From Coriobacteriia bacterium (GTDB taxonomy: Bacteria; Actinomycetota; Coriobacteriia; Coriobacteriales; Atopobiaceae): a DNA stretch of 24,996 nucleotides. The position numbers and the translations under genes were made by a program. The notes below the pieces were generated by a model, which saw only the letters and a list, made by a program, of their open reading frames with translations, was not told where the DNA came from and made no database searches. The stretch is taken from the NCBI GenBank assembly GCA_003150175.1, contig QAKZ01000002.1, positions 1 through 24,996 on the forward strand. Direction: 5' to 3'. How positions within the stretch are numbered: the stretch's first letter is position 1; every line of letters starts with the position of its first letter. Below, piece after piece: positions 8,497 through 16,189 of this stretch.

Positions 8497-8964
8497 ATGG
8501 CATCCAAGAACCTCACCGCGGGCAAGAAGCGCGGGTTCGGCCTCTACCTCGACGCCGCGGGCATCGTCCTCGCCGTCGCCGGCGCCGTCGCGACCGTGCT
8601 GTGCTCCACGAAGAGCGCCGACTACGCGCTCGCCGGCCTGCCGCTCTACCTCGTCCTCATCGTCGTCGCGATCGTGCTGACCGTCGCCGGCGCCCTCGCG
8701 CAGGCCAAGGACGGGCTGAACCCGATCTTCGCGAATGCGTGCTCGGCCGTCGCGGTCTTCGCGCTCGTGTTCACTGGCGTCAAGGTCATCGGCGCCAGGG
8801 TCATCCTCGCGTCCGGGCTCTTCTCGTGGAACGCGTCCAACCAGATCGGCTGGGGCGTCTTCAACTCCACGATCGTCGCGACCGTGCTGCTCGTGGTCGC
8901 CGCGCTCGTGCTCGTGGTCGCCGCGTTCCTGCCCGCCTTCAAGGACGCCGAGCCGACCGATTAG
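8497..8964 (+). CDS. Small four-helix membrane protein coupled to GH3-B
   Basis: I do not recognise a named family for this 155-residue protein. It has a short basic N-terminus (KNLTAGKKRG) and four hydrophobic segments at about 15-37, 46-69, 77-104 and 115-148, rich in Val, Ala and Leu, and ends in a short acidic tail. I chose ATG 8497 because AAGGAGG lies seven bases upstream, inside the last GH3-B codons; the GH3-B stop is one base away, so translation is coupled. The tight linkage suggests that it works with GH3-B, for example by holding or stabilising the anchored enzyme, but that is inference. No transport or enzyme motif is visible. Confidence 0.8.
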   Translation: MASKNLTAGKKRGFGLYLDAAGIVLAVAGAVATVLCSTKSADYALAGLPLYLVLIVVAIVLTVAGALAQAKDGLNPIFANACSAVAVFALVFTGVKVIGARVILASGLFSWNASNQIGWGVFNSTIVATVLLVVAALVLVVAAFLPAFKDAEPTD

Positions 8965-9027
8965 CTCGACCGGCAATGGCTGTGACGCTGCATCTGGTAT
9001 GACAGCTTGCGGCACTTGCTGAACCAG

Positions 9028-9069
9028 AGTCCCGCCCCGTCTGCGACTCGCAGGGGCGGGGCTCTTTTT
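9028..9069 (+). terminator. Intrinsic terminator after GH3-B/membrane protein pair
   Basis: An 11-bp GC-rich stem (9028-9038 with 9053-9063, one G-U pair) is followed by CTTTTT. It ends the GH3-B transcription unit and separates it from the transporter. Confidence 0.88.
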
Positions 9070-9171
9070 CGTAATCGCACGATTTTGGGCAGGAATATTC
9101 CGTTCACCGGCCAAAGCGTGCCGCAGAGCCGGTTGGAGCCGGCTTCGAGAATCCGGGGAAAAACGGATGAA

Positions 9172-9183
9172 CTAGTATATTAG
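9172..9183. promoter_or_regulatory. Operator-like element before the sugar transporter
   Basis: CTAGTATATTAG is a near-palindrome and shares the AT core and CT/AG ends of the sites before the GH3 genes, with three differences from CTGATATATCAG. TATATT within it could be a -10 box. It lies 44 bases before the transporter start codon, much like the 46 bases seen for GH3-A. Confidence 0.4.
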
Positions 9184-9227
9184 CCAGTCAATTTATGCTG
9201 GACCCGCCGATCCAGAAAGGAAATCGC

Positions 9228-10829
9228 ATGGCAGATACCGCACAGAAACCCGCGGGGGAGGGCGCGTCCACCTCGCTCAACCAGGCCAAGATGTACCAGC
9301 TCGTCCTCTTCCCGTTCAACAACGGCGCGACGAACGTGTACTACGTCCTTCTCATGAACTACATCGCCTACTATGCCAACGGCGTGCTCGGCCTCGTGCT
9401 CGCGTTCGCGACCACGATGGTCACCGTCACCCGCGCGCTCGACGCCTTCATCGACCCGGTCGTGGGCATGCTCATCGACCGCACCGAGACCAAGTTCGGC
9501 AAGTTCCGCCCGTTCATGGTGCTCGGCAACGTCGTGATGATCGTCTCGTCGCTTCTGCTCTTCTACGGCACGCGCCTGATTCCCGAGGACGCGACCGCGG
9601 TCAAGTACGTGGCCTACACCGTGTTCTACATCCTGCTCATGGTCGGCTACTCCATCCAGACCTCCTGCACGCGCTCGGGCCAGACCTGCCTGACCAACGA
9701 CCCCAAGCAGCGCCCAACCTTCACGCTGTTCAACACCATCGCGTCGCTCGTCGGCATGGGTGTGACCATGGCCGTCGCCTCCATCGTCGGCGGCAACGTC
9801 GGCTTTGGCACCGAGGCGTTCTTCAACTTCCTCATCCCGCTCGTGATCGTGCTGTCCGCCGCGCTCACCGCGCTCGCGGTCATCGGCATCGCCGGCAAGG
9901 ACAAGAAGGAGTACTGGGGCCTCGGCGGCGAGTCCAAGGAGGGTGACGAGAACAAGCTCACCCTCAAGGACTACGTCCAGATCTTCAAGTCCAACAAGGA
10001 GCTCCAGCGCCTCATGGTTGCGGCTTCCGGCACCAAGTTCGCCTTCGCCGTCGCTACCAACACCTCGGTCGGCGTCCTTCTGTACAGCTGCATGATGGGC
10101 AACTACAACGGCCTGTACCTGCCCATGTACGTGATGGGCTACGTGTTCTCCGCGCCCTTCTTCCTCGGCGGCCTGCGCATGAGCCAAAAGCACGGGCAAA
10201 AGAAGACCCTCGTGACCTTCACCACCCTGGCGCTCGCCCTCTACGTCGGCGTCGTCGCGCTGCTGGCCATGTGGAACCCCGGCAACCCGGCGTTCTGCCT
10301 CTCGATCTTCAGCACCGAGGGCGGTTTCCACCTGACGCTCAACGCCTACACCATCATCTTCATCGTCCTCTACGGCTTGGGCTACGGCGCGTACTACTCC
10401 ACCGCCGACATGGCCATCCCGATGATCGCCGACTGCTCCGACTACGAGATGTACCGCTCCGGCAACTACGCGCCGGGCGTCATCGGCACGCTCTTCTCGT
10501 TCGTGGACAAGCTCGTGAGCTCGCTTTCCACCACCGTCGTCGGCATCGCGCTTCTGGCCGTCGGCCTGACGCAGCTGCCCGACACCACGACCCCGTACGC
10601 CGACGGCATGAACTGGCTGACCATCGTGCTGTTCTGCGTGATCCCGATGATCGCCTGGGTGCTCACGCTGCTGGCCATGAAGGGCTACACCCTGACGGGC
10701 GAGCGCATGAAGGAGATCCAGGCCGTCAACGCCTGCCGCAAGGACGCGATCTCTGCGGGCATGACCGTCGACGAGGCCCTCGGCAAGTGGCAGACCATGG
10801 ACCAGGTGCCCGAGAAGTACCGCGCCTAG
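9228..10829 (+). CDS. GPH-family sugar:cation symporter
   Basis: This 533-residue, roughly twelve-helix protein belongs to the glycoside-pentoside-hexuronide:cation symporter family (MelB/LacS/XynB relatives in the major facilitator superfamily). Diagnostic segments are TRALDAFIDPVVGMLIDRT with following KFGKFRPFM in the N-terminal half, and ADCSDYEMYRSGNYAPGV in the C-terminal half. It should import a glycoside or monosaccharide with Na+ or H+. There is no C-terminal IIA domain of the LacS kind. ATG 9228 is preceded by AAAGG; the in-frame ATG at 9195 lacks a ribosome site. It follows the GH3-B unit after a terminator and has an operator-like element of the same type in its leader, so it is probably the uptake arm of the glycoside locus. 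The actual sugar cannot be read from sequence. Confidence 0.92.
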   Translation: MADTAQKPAGEGASTSLNQAKMYQLVLFPFNNGATNVYYVLLMNYIAYYANGVLGLVLAFATTMVTVTRALDAFIDPVVGMLIDRTETKFGKFRPFMVLGNVVMIVSSLLLFYGTRLIPEDATAVKYVAYTVFYILLMVGYSIQTSCTRSGQTCLTNDPKQRPTFTLFNTIASLVGMGVTMAVASIVGGNVGFGTEAFFNFLIPLVIVLSAALTALAVIGIAGKDKKEYWGLGGESKEGDENKLTLKDYVQIFKSNKELQRLMVAASGTKFAFAVATNTSVGVLLYSCMMGNYNGLYLPMYVMGYVFSAPFFLGGLRMSQKHGQKKTLVTFTTLALALYVGVVALLAMWNPGNPAFCLSIFSTEGGFHLTLNAYTIIFIVLYGLGYGAYYSTADMAIPMIADCSDYEMYRSGNYAPGVIGTLFSFVDKLVSSLSTTVVGIALLAVGLTQLPDTTTPYADGMNWLTIVLFCVIPMIAWVLTLLAMKGYTLTGERMKEIQAVNACRKDAISAGMTVDEALGKWQTMDQVPEKYRA

Positions 10830-10900
10830 CCCGCCGCGGGCGGCTCCCGCGATCCTTCGTCGGCGCTGTCCGCGAACGGTCGGCGGAACAAACCTGCCGC

Positions 10901-10930
10901 AGGCCCCCTTCCTCAGGAGGGGGCCTTTTT
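10901..10930 (+). terminator. Intrinsic terminator after transporter
   Basis: An 8-bp G/C-rich stem (10902-10909 with 10918-10925) is followed by five T residues. It closes the glycoside locus. Confidence 0.9.
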
Positions 10931-11017
10931 CATGGCGTAGAATAGTGCGGCTTGAGCAGTCTCGCGCGCACCGCGCGAATCCGATACCAACCACATCACG
11001 ACGAAAGGCCCCCAACC

Positions 11018-12073
11018 ATGACCAAGGTCGCCATCCTCTTCGGCGGGATCTCCACCGAGCACGACATCTCCTGCAAGTCCGCCGACAACGTCATTAGCGC
11101 GCTCGCCGGCCGCTTCGAGCTCGTTCTCATCGGCATTACGAAGGCGGGGGAGTGGCTGCACTACACCGGCGACTCCGCAGACGTGACCGGCGACTGGGAG
11201 ACCCACGACACCGAGCGCGTCGTCCTCGTCCCCGGCATGGGCGAGCATGCGGGCGGGTTCTTCGCGCTTCGCGACGGCGGGCTCGAGCGGATCGACGTCG
11301 ACGTGGCGCTGCCCGTCATGCACGGCCAGGGCGGCGAGGATGGCACCTTGCAGGGCGCGCTCGAGACCTGCGGCGTGCCCTACGTCGGCTGCGGCGTGCT
11401 CTCGAGCGCCGTGTGCATGGACAAGGACGCGAGCCACCGCCTCGCTGCGGCCGCCGGCGTCCGCTCGCCCAAGTGTGAGGTCCTCTACCGCGGCTCCACC
11501 GTCAGCGAGGCGCTCGCCGCCGCGCGCGCCTGCGGCGGCTTCCCTGTCTTCGTCAAGCCTGCCCGCGGCGGTTCGTCGATCGGCGTGTCCAAGGCGACCG
11601 ATGAGGCGAGCTACCAGAAGGCGCTCTCCGCGGCGTTCGCGCTCGACCGCAAGGTCGCCGTGGAGGAGGCCATCGTCGGCGACGAGGTCGGCTGCGCCGT
11701 CGTGGGCGACGCCGTCCGCGGCGTCAGTATGGGCGAGGTCGACCAGATCGTCGTCACCGGCGACGGGTTCTTCCGCATCCACCTCGAGAAGAACCCCGGC
11801 GCGAATACCGAGCTGCGCTGCCCGTCGGACCTCTCGCCGGAGCTCCTGGCCAAGGTCAAGGACGCCGGCCAGCGCGTCTACGAGGCACTCGGCTGCGAGG
11901 GCTTCGCGCGCGTGGACATGTTCGTCACGCCCGAGGGCGAGGTCGTCTTCAACGAGGTCAACTCGACTCCCGGCCTCACCTACTACAGCCGCTTCCCGCA
12001 GATGATGCGCGTCGCCGGCCACGAGCTCGGCGACGTCCTCTCCGACCTCATCTCCGCCAAGCTCTCCGACTAA
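11018..12073 (+). CDS. D-alanine-D-X ligase, VanA/VanB-like
   Basis: This 351-residue ATP-grasp ligase joins D-Ala to a second D-residue for the peptidoglycan stem. Visible hallmarks are VAILFGGISTEHD (residues 4-16), CGVLSSAVCMDK (125-136), PVFVKPARGGSSIGV (176-190) and FNEVNSTPGLTYYSRFP (311-327). The omega-loop region reads MGEVDQI then FFRIHLE, with H255 aligning to His244 of VanA. In VanA and VanB that histidine favours D-lactate, whereas ordinary Ddl enzymes have a Tyr there in a DYE-K-Y context. Several other stretches (IGITKAGEW, EVGCAVVGD, GCEGFARVDMF) also look closer to VanA than to DdlB. No vanH, vanX or vanRS gene is nearby, so D-Ala-D-Ala activity is still possible. ATG 11018 follows GAAAGG; TAGAAT at 10938 may be a -10. 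The gene stands alone between terminators. Confidence 0.9.
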   Translation: MTKVAILFGGISTEHDISCKSADNVISALAGRFELVLIGITKAGEWLHYTGDSADVTGDWETHDTERVVLVPGMGEHAGGFFALRDGGLERIDVDVALPVMHGQGGEDGTLQGALETCGVPYVGCGVLSSAVCMDKDASHRLAAAAGVRSPKCEVLYRGSTVSEALAAARACGGFPVFVKPARGGSSIGVSKATDEASYQKALSAAFALDRKVAVEEAIVGDEVGCAVVGDAVRGVSMGEVDQIVVTGDGFFRIHLEKNPGANTELRCPSDLSPELLAKVKDAGQRVYEALGCEGFARVDMFVTPEGEVVFNEVNSTPGLTYYSRFPQMMRVAGHELGDVLSDLISAKLSD

Positions 12074-12168
12074 CACCAACACTGGGTGACAGTCATTGCG
12101 TGCAGCTTTCTGGGACACACATCATCCTGTGCCACCCATCACGCAATGACTGTCACCCAGTGTTGGTG
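12074..12168. repeat. 29-bp perfect inverted repeat between convergent genes
   Basis: Arms 12074-12102 and 12140-12168 are perfect reverse complements around a 37-base loop. The left arm starts on the base after the ligase stop codon. No T run follows on either side, so it is not a classical terminator, though a stem this long could stop transcription or protect the 3' ends of both convergent messages. Part of the left arm and loop recurs just downstream (12179-12219), which points to a dispersed or miniature mobile repeat. Confidence 0.93.
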
Positions 12169-12178
12169 CCGTCAGCCA

Positions 12179-12219
12179 GTGACAGTCATTGGCTGCAGCT
12201 TCCTGGGACACTCATCATT
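12179..12219 (+). repeat. Diverged direct copy of the left arm and loop
   Basis: Bases 12179-12219 repeat 12086-12126 at an offset of 93, with about five differences; the shared core includes GTGACAGTCATTG, TGCAGCTT and CTGGGACAC. It ends 21 bases before the deformylase stop codon. Two related copies side by side suggest insertion and rearrangement of a short repeat element. Confidence 0.85.
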
Positions 12220-12240
12220 CGGGGACACCCTTCGGGGCTG

Positions 12241-12660
12241 TTAGATTACGACGCCGTCGCAGTGGTCGATCTCGTGCTGGATGATCTCGGCGATGAAGCC
12301 CGTGAAGGTGAAGGTCCGCTCGTTCCAGGACTCGTCAAGGTAGCGGACCTTGATGCGGCGGTAACGCGTACAGGGGCGCGTCCCCTCGAGCGAGAGGCAC
12401 CCCTCCTCGGTCTGGTAAGGGCAGCTCGCCTCGAGGATCTCGGGGTTGTGCATGAGCATATGGCGCGCCCCGTTGGCGACGACGATGATGCGCCGGCGCT
12501 GCCCGATCATGTTCGCCGCCATCCCGACGCACTCGTCGGCATGCGCGACGAGCGTGTCGAGAAGGTCCTGACCCACCTCGGAGTCGAGCGCGGAATGCGG
12601 GACCGCGGGCTCGCTCGGCACGCGGAGCAGCAGGGGAGAGCGGACTATGTCTTTGACCAT
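12241..12660 (-). CDS. def: Small peptide deformylase (variant motif I)
   Basis: This 139-residue metalloenzyme should remove the formyl group from N-terminal fMet on nascent proteins. The three family motifs are present: GMAANM (46-51), EGCLS (86-90) and QHEIDHCDG (128-136). The metal ligands C88, H129 and H133 and the catalytic E130 are all there. Two positions are unusual. Motif I normally ends in Gln (GxxAAxQ), which contacts the substrate and stabilises the transition state, but here it is M51. In motif III the usual Leu after DH is C134. It is also shorter than the common 150-170 residues. Such GMAANMIG proteins occur as a small deformylase-like branch in Gram-positives, so the activity may be reduced or altered. 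ATG 12660 has GAGG about nine bases upstream; an earlier in-frame ATG at 12732 would add 24 unrelated residues. It converges with the ligase gene. Confidence 0.85.
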   Translation of the reverse strand: MVKDIVRSPLLLRVPSEPAVPHSALDSEVGQDLLDTLVAHADECVGMAANMIGQRRRIIVVANGARHMLMHNPEILEASCPYQTEEGCLSLEGTRPCTRYRRIKVRYLDESWNERTFTFTGFIAEIIQHEIDHCDGVVI

Positions 12661-12815
12661 CGGGCGGCGCCTCGTTTCTGTGTGACTCGACGGCCCGGGG
12701 CGGATCACCAGGCCGGTATGCCAGTTTGCCATGTTTCGGCTCGGCGCGCGGCCGCAGGCGCTGGTTTCTTGCCCATGCGCCGGAACAACTCGTGGTTTGT
12801 GGAGCGTTTGTGCCG

Positions 12816-12868
12816 GTCAAATATCTTGCACTAGAAGGCAAATGGCGTGGATACAATACCTAGCAGTA
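12816..12868 (+). promoter_or_regulatory. Repeated AATAYCT motifs before second MarR gene
   Basis: Two related elements, GTCAAATATCTTGCA (12816-12830) and CAATACCTAGCAGT (12854-12867), lie before the MarR start. A third, GTCAAATACCTAACA, precedes the ABC genes at 13458. TACAAT at 12852-12857 resembles a -10 box and TTGCAC at 12826-12831 a -35, but the 20-base spacing is long. The gap 12661-12894 between the divergent deformylase and MarR genes holds nothing else that I can name. Confidence 0.4.
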
Positions 12869-12894
12869 AAAGCTAACACTGAAAGGAGAATCGC

Positions 12895-13332
12895 ATGGAG
12901 AAACCTTCCGCGGATGACGCATCGAGCCTCGCTGCCTATAAGGTGACCCGCGCGATGGGCGCCATCACGAACGCCGGCGGCATGGACGCGCTCAACGCCT
13001 CGCGCGGCGAGATGGGCGTCCTCGGCTGCCTCGTCCAGCATGACCGCGAGGCCACGCCCTCCCAGCTCATGGATGCCCTCGGCGTCTCGAGCGCACGGGT
13101 GGCGAACACGCTCAAGGCACTCGAGCGCAAGGGATACGTCGTCCGCCAAACGAACCCCGAGGACGGCCGCGGCGTGATCGTGCGCATCACGCCTGCCGGC
13201 GAGGCCTTCGGCGAGGCGAACTTCCAGTCCGCCGTGCGCGGGGTCTCGTCCCTCTTGGCGCCGCTCTCGGCTGAGGAGCAGCTCGAGCTCGCCCGCCTGG
13301 TGGAGAGGATCGCGGAGCCCCTCGTCAAATAA
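12895..13332 (+). CDS. MarR-family transcriptional regulator (ABC exporter locus)
   Basis: This 145-residue protein has a MarR winged helix: helix-turn-helix at about 54-80 (PSQLMDALGVSSARVANTLK), then ERKGYVVR and a wing with D90-G91-R92, flanked by dimerisation helices. A strong ribosome site, GAAAGGAG, precedes the ATG. It lies 158 bases upstream of a broken two-subunit ABC exporter on the same strand, the common MarR-exporter arrangement in which the regulator represses both itself and the pump. Similar sequence elements before this gene and before the ABC genes fit that idea. It shows little similarity to the other MarR protein here (4495) outside the DNA-binding fold. The gene itself is intact. 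Confidence 0.88.
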   Translation: MEKPSADDASSLAAYKVTRAMGAITNAGGMDALNASRGEMGVLGCLVQHDREATPSQLMDALGVSSARVANTLKALERKGYVVRQTNPEDGRGVIVRITPAGEAFGEANFQSAVRGVSSLLAPLSAEEQLELARLVERIAEPLVK

Positions 13333-13426
13333 CTGCGAGGTCACGGGCCCGGTCCCAGCACCGCCCGTAAGCGGCCGCCGGCTCCATCCGCCAACTGTCC
13401 GCAGCCTCGGCCCTCGTCCGCCAACC

Positions 13427-13449
13427 ATCCGCCGCACAACGCGGCGGAT
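13427..13449. other. 9-bp hairpin in MarR-ABC spacer
   Basis: A perfect 9-bp stem (13427-13435 with 13441-13449) has a five-base loop and no T run. It lies in the 158-base spacer, which also repeats TCCGCCAAC at 13387 and 13418. It may be a weak terminator or attenuator after the MarR gene. Confidence 0.45.
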
Positions 13450-13457
13450 TACTTACC

Positions 13458-13474
13458 GTCAAATACCTAACAAT
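13458..13474 (+). promoter_or_regulatory. Candidate MarR site before ABC genes
   Basis: GTCAAATACCTAACA starts 33 bases before the first ABC start codon and resembles the element at 12816-12830 (12 of 15 positions). It is followed by GAAAGGA, the ribosome site. It could be the operator that couples the ABC genes to the MarR protein. Confidence 0.4.
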
Positions 13475-13490
13475 GAAAGGAAAACTCGCG

Positions 13491-14850
13491 ATGCTGAAAC
13501 TGCTCTGATACCTCGACAAGCGCCAGCGCGGGCAGGCCCTGCTCACGCTCGTGTTCGTGGTCCTGCAGGTGTGCTCGACCTCACCTTGCCCGACTACATG
13601 GCGACGATCACCTCGCTCGCCGAGACCCCCGGCTCCACCATGGGCCAGATCCTCGTCCAGGGCGGCTACATGATGCTGTGCGCCGCAGGCTCGCTCGTGT
13701 GCAATGTCATCTGCGTCTACCTCGCCTCCCGCGTGGCGGCGGGCCTCTCGCGCACCCTTCGCGAGAAGGTCTTCAACCAGGCACTCGACCTCTCGCGCGG
13801 GGACGTCGACCGCTTCGGCGCGGCGTCGCTCGTCAACCGCTGCACGAACGACATAACCCAGATCCAGAACCTCGTCTCGATGGGCCTCTCGGTCATCGTC
13901 AAGGCCCCTGTCATGGCGATCTGGGCCGTCGTGAAGATCGTCGGCTTCGGCTGGGAGTGGACGCTCGCGACCGCCGTGGCGGCGCTCTCCATCGCGCTCA
14001 TGCTCGCGCTCACCGTCGTCGTCTGCATCCCGCGCTTCCAGAAGGTCCAGGGCTTGACCGACGTGCTCAACCGCCTGCTGCGCGAGCACCTGACCGGCGT
14101 GCGCCCCGTGCGCGCCTACAACGCCGAGGGCTACGAGCGCGAGCGCTTCTCCGGCGCGAACGACGAGCTCACGGATAACAACCTCATCGCCAACCGCGTG
14201 ATGGCCATCATGAACCCGGGCATGACGCTCGTGACCTCGGGCCTCACCCTGGCCGTCTACTGGATCGGCGCCGTCCTCATCGAGGCCGCCGCGCCGGGCG
14301 CGCGCCTCACGCTCTTCTCGCAGATGGTCGTCTTCTCGAACTACGGCATGCAGGTGGTCCTCGCGTTCGTGCTGCTCAACATGATCTTCGTCCTGCTGCC
14401 GCGCGCCCAGGTGGCCGCCGAGCGCGTGAGCGAGGTCATCGAGGCCGAGCCCGCCGTGACTGACGGCGTGGGCGTCCTCGACTCCGACGTGGCCGCCGCG
14501 CTCGCGGTGGCCCAGTCTACCGACTTTGTCGAGGGCATGGAGGGCGGCCTTAACGCCGCCATCGAGCAGGGCGGGCGGAACGTCTCTGGCGGCCAGCGCC
14601 AGCGCCTGGCCCTGGCCATGGGCCGCGCCATCGCCCACAGGCCTGAGGTCCTTGTCTTCGACGACTCGTTCAGCGCCCTCGACTTCGCGACCGACCGCAA
14701 GCTGCGCGAGGCCCTCGCCCGCGAGTGCGCCGGCACGACCAAGCCCATCGTCGCCCAGCGCGTGGGCACGGTGCGCGACGCCGACCTCATCGTCGTGCTC
14801 GACGGCGGCTCCTGCGTGGGCGTCGGTACCCACGACGAGCTCATGCGCAG
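13491..14850 (+). pseudogene. ABC exporter subunit 1, disrupted
   Basis: This is a remnant of a type I ABC half-transporter (multidrug or peptide exporter type). It starts with ATG after GAAAGGAAAA but has TGA as its sixth codon (13506-13508). About 60 bases later the frame shifts by one lost base near 13572; the conserved LDLTLPDYMATI resumes in the new frame. The membrane domain is otherwise complete. The nucleotide-binding domain then lacks the whole segment with the A-loop, Walker A and Q-loop: the linker EVIEAEPAV runs almost straight into the region before the signature. It still has NVSGGQRQRLALAMGRA, Walker B VLVFDDSFSALD and the switch region VAQRVGT. Without Walker A it cannot bind ATP normally. 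The end merges with the second subunit at about 14850. A nonsense codon, a frameshift and a large in-frame deletion in one gene suggest decay, unless the assembly is faulty. Confidence 0.85.
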
Positions 14851-16126
14851 CACATCGGCTCCATCATCATGATGGTCGCGACCAACTGGGTCATGGCCGT
14901 GGCCGGCATCGCGTCGGCACTTTTGGGCATGGTGCTCACGAGCGGCATCATCCGCCGCTCCCAGCCCTACTTCGCCCGCCAGCAGGCGGCGCTCGGCGCT
15001 GTCGACGACCAGGTCGAGGAGGTCATGGGCGGCCTCGACGTCGTCAAGGTCTGCAACGGCGAGGACGGCGAGCGCGAGCGTTTCGGCCGCAGCAACGCGA
15101 CGCTCGAGGATGCTGCGTGGAAGAGCGCCTTCCTCTCCGGCACGATGATGTCGCTCATGATCTTCGTCGGTAACCTCAGCTACGTGGTGGTGTGCATCGT
15201 CGGCGGCCTGCTCGCGCTCTCGGGCGCGATCCCCTTCGGCACCGTCGTCGCCTTCATGATCTACATCCGCCTCTTTACCCAGCCGCTCCAGAACATCTCG
15301 CAGGCCGCGAGCTCGGTGCAGACCATGGCGGCCGCGTGCGAGCGCGTGTTCGACTTCCTCGAGGAGGACGAGATGGACGACGAGTCCGCCAAGCCCGCTC
15401 GCATCGAGTCGCCGCGCGGTGAGGTGGACTTCCGCCACGTTCGCTTCGGCTACGAAGAGGGAACCGACATCATCCGCGACTTCAGCGCCAAGGCACTCGC
15501 GGGCAAGAAGGTCGCCATCGTCGGCCCCACCGGCGCCGGAAAGACGACCCTCGTGAACCTCCTCATGCGCTTCTACGAGGTGGGCAACGGCGGCATCTAC
15601 ATCGACGGCGTGAACATCGCCGACGTCACGCGCGAGAACCTCCACGAGCAGTTTGGTATGGTGCTGCAGGACACGCGGTTCTTCCAGGGGACGCTGCGCG
15701 AGAACATCGCCTTCGACGCCGAGGGCGTGGGCGACGAGCGCCTCGATGAGGTCTGCGAGGCGTGCGGCCTGCTCAAGTGGGTGCGCAGCCTTCCCGCCGG
15801 CTACGACACCGAGCTCGAGCCGGGCAGCGTCTCTGCCGGCCAGTGCCATGGTCAAGGACGCCCCGCTGCTCATCCTCGACGAGGCCACGAGCTCGGTAGA
15901 CACCCGTACCGAGCTGCGCGTCCAGCGCGCGATGGATGCCCTCATGGAGGGGCGCACGAGCTTCGTCATCGCGCACCGGCTCTCGACGATCCGCGACGCC
16001 GACCTCATCCTCGTGATGGAGCACGGAGACGTGGTGGAGTCCGGCAACCACGAGGAGCTGCTCGCCGCCGGCGGCGCGTACGCCAAGCTCTACAACTCGC
16101 AGTTCGAGGAGGCCGACGCGGCGTAG
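14851..16126 (+). pseudogene. ABC exporter subunit 2, disrupted
   Basis: This is the partner half-transporter, truncated at its N-terminus. It begins within the membrane domain (HIGSIIMMVATNW), directly joined to the end of subunit 1, so the last residues of subunit 1 and the first 100 or more residues of this gene are missing. The nucleotide-binding domain has Walker A VGPTGAGKTT, Q-loop VLQDTRFF and then SVSAGQ, where a deletion of about 23 bases near 15843 removes the residues after the signature and shifts the frame. The remainder continues as [19 protein letters not shown] (Walker B) and [13 protein letters not shown] to a normal end. Subunits of this type pair as a heterodimer, so both halves are damaged. 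A frame correction would rebuild a recognisable exporter, but residues would still be absent. The exported substrate is unknown. Confidence 0.85.
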
Positions 16127-16189
16127 GCGCCGCATCGCCCCGCCGCCGCCCGTTCCCCCGCGCGATGAGTGGGCGGTCGGCGGCAAGAA

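Noticed and set aside
5271..8525. Very long open frame on the reverse strand opposite GH3-B
   Set aside because: It has the same shadow composition, no family motif, and the + strand gene explains the region.
8994..9005. CTGGTATGACAG as a further operator copy
   Set aside because: Two core mismatches, and it lies just before a terminator rather than a gene start, so it is not listed as a site.
9180..11015. Long reverse-strand frame opposite the GPH transporter
   Set aside because: It is low-complexity His/Asp/Glu/Val/Gly sequence, a frame shadow of the transporter, and it runs across two terminators.
11018..12073. Full vancomycin-resistance cluster
   Set aside because: Only the ligase is present; neighbours are a deformylase and a sugar transporter, with no vanH, vanX, vanR or vanS.
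12074..12219. CRISPR-like repeat
   Set aside because: Only two diverged copies and an inverted repeat are present; there are no regular spacers and no cas genes.
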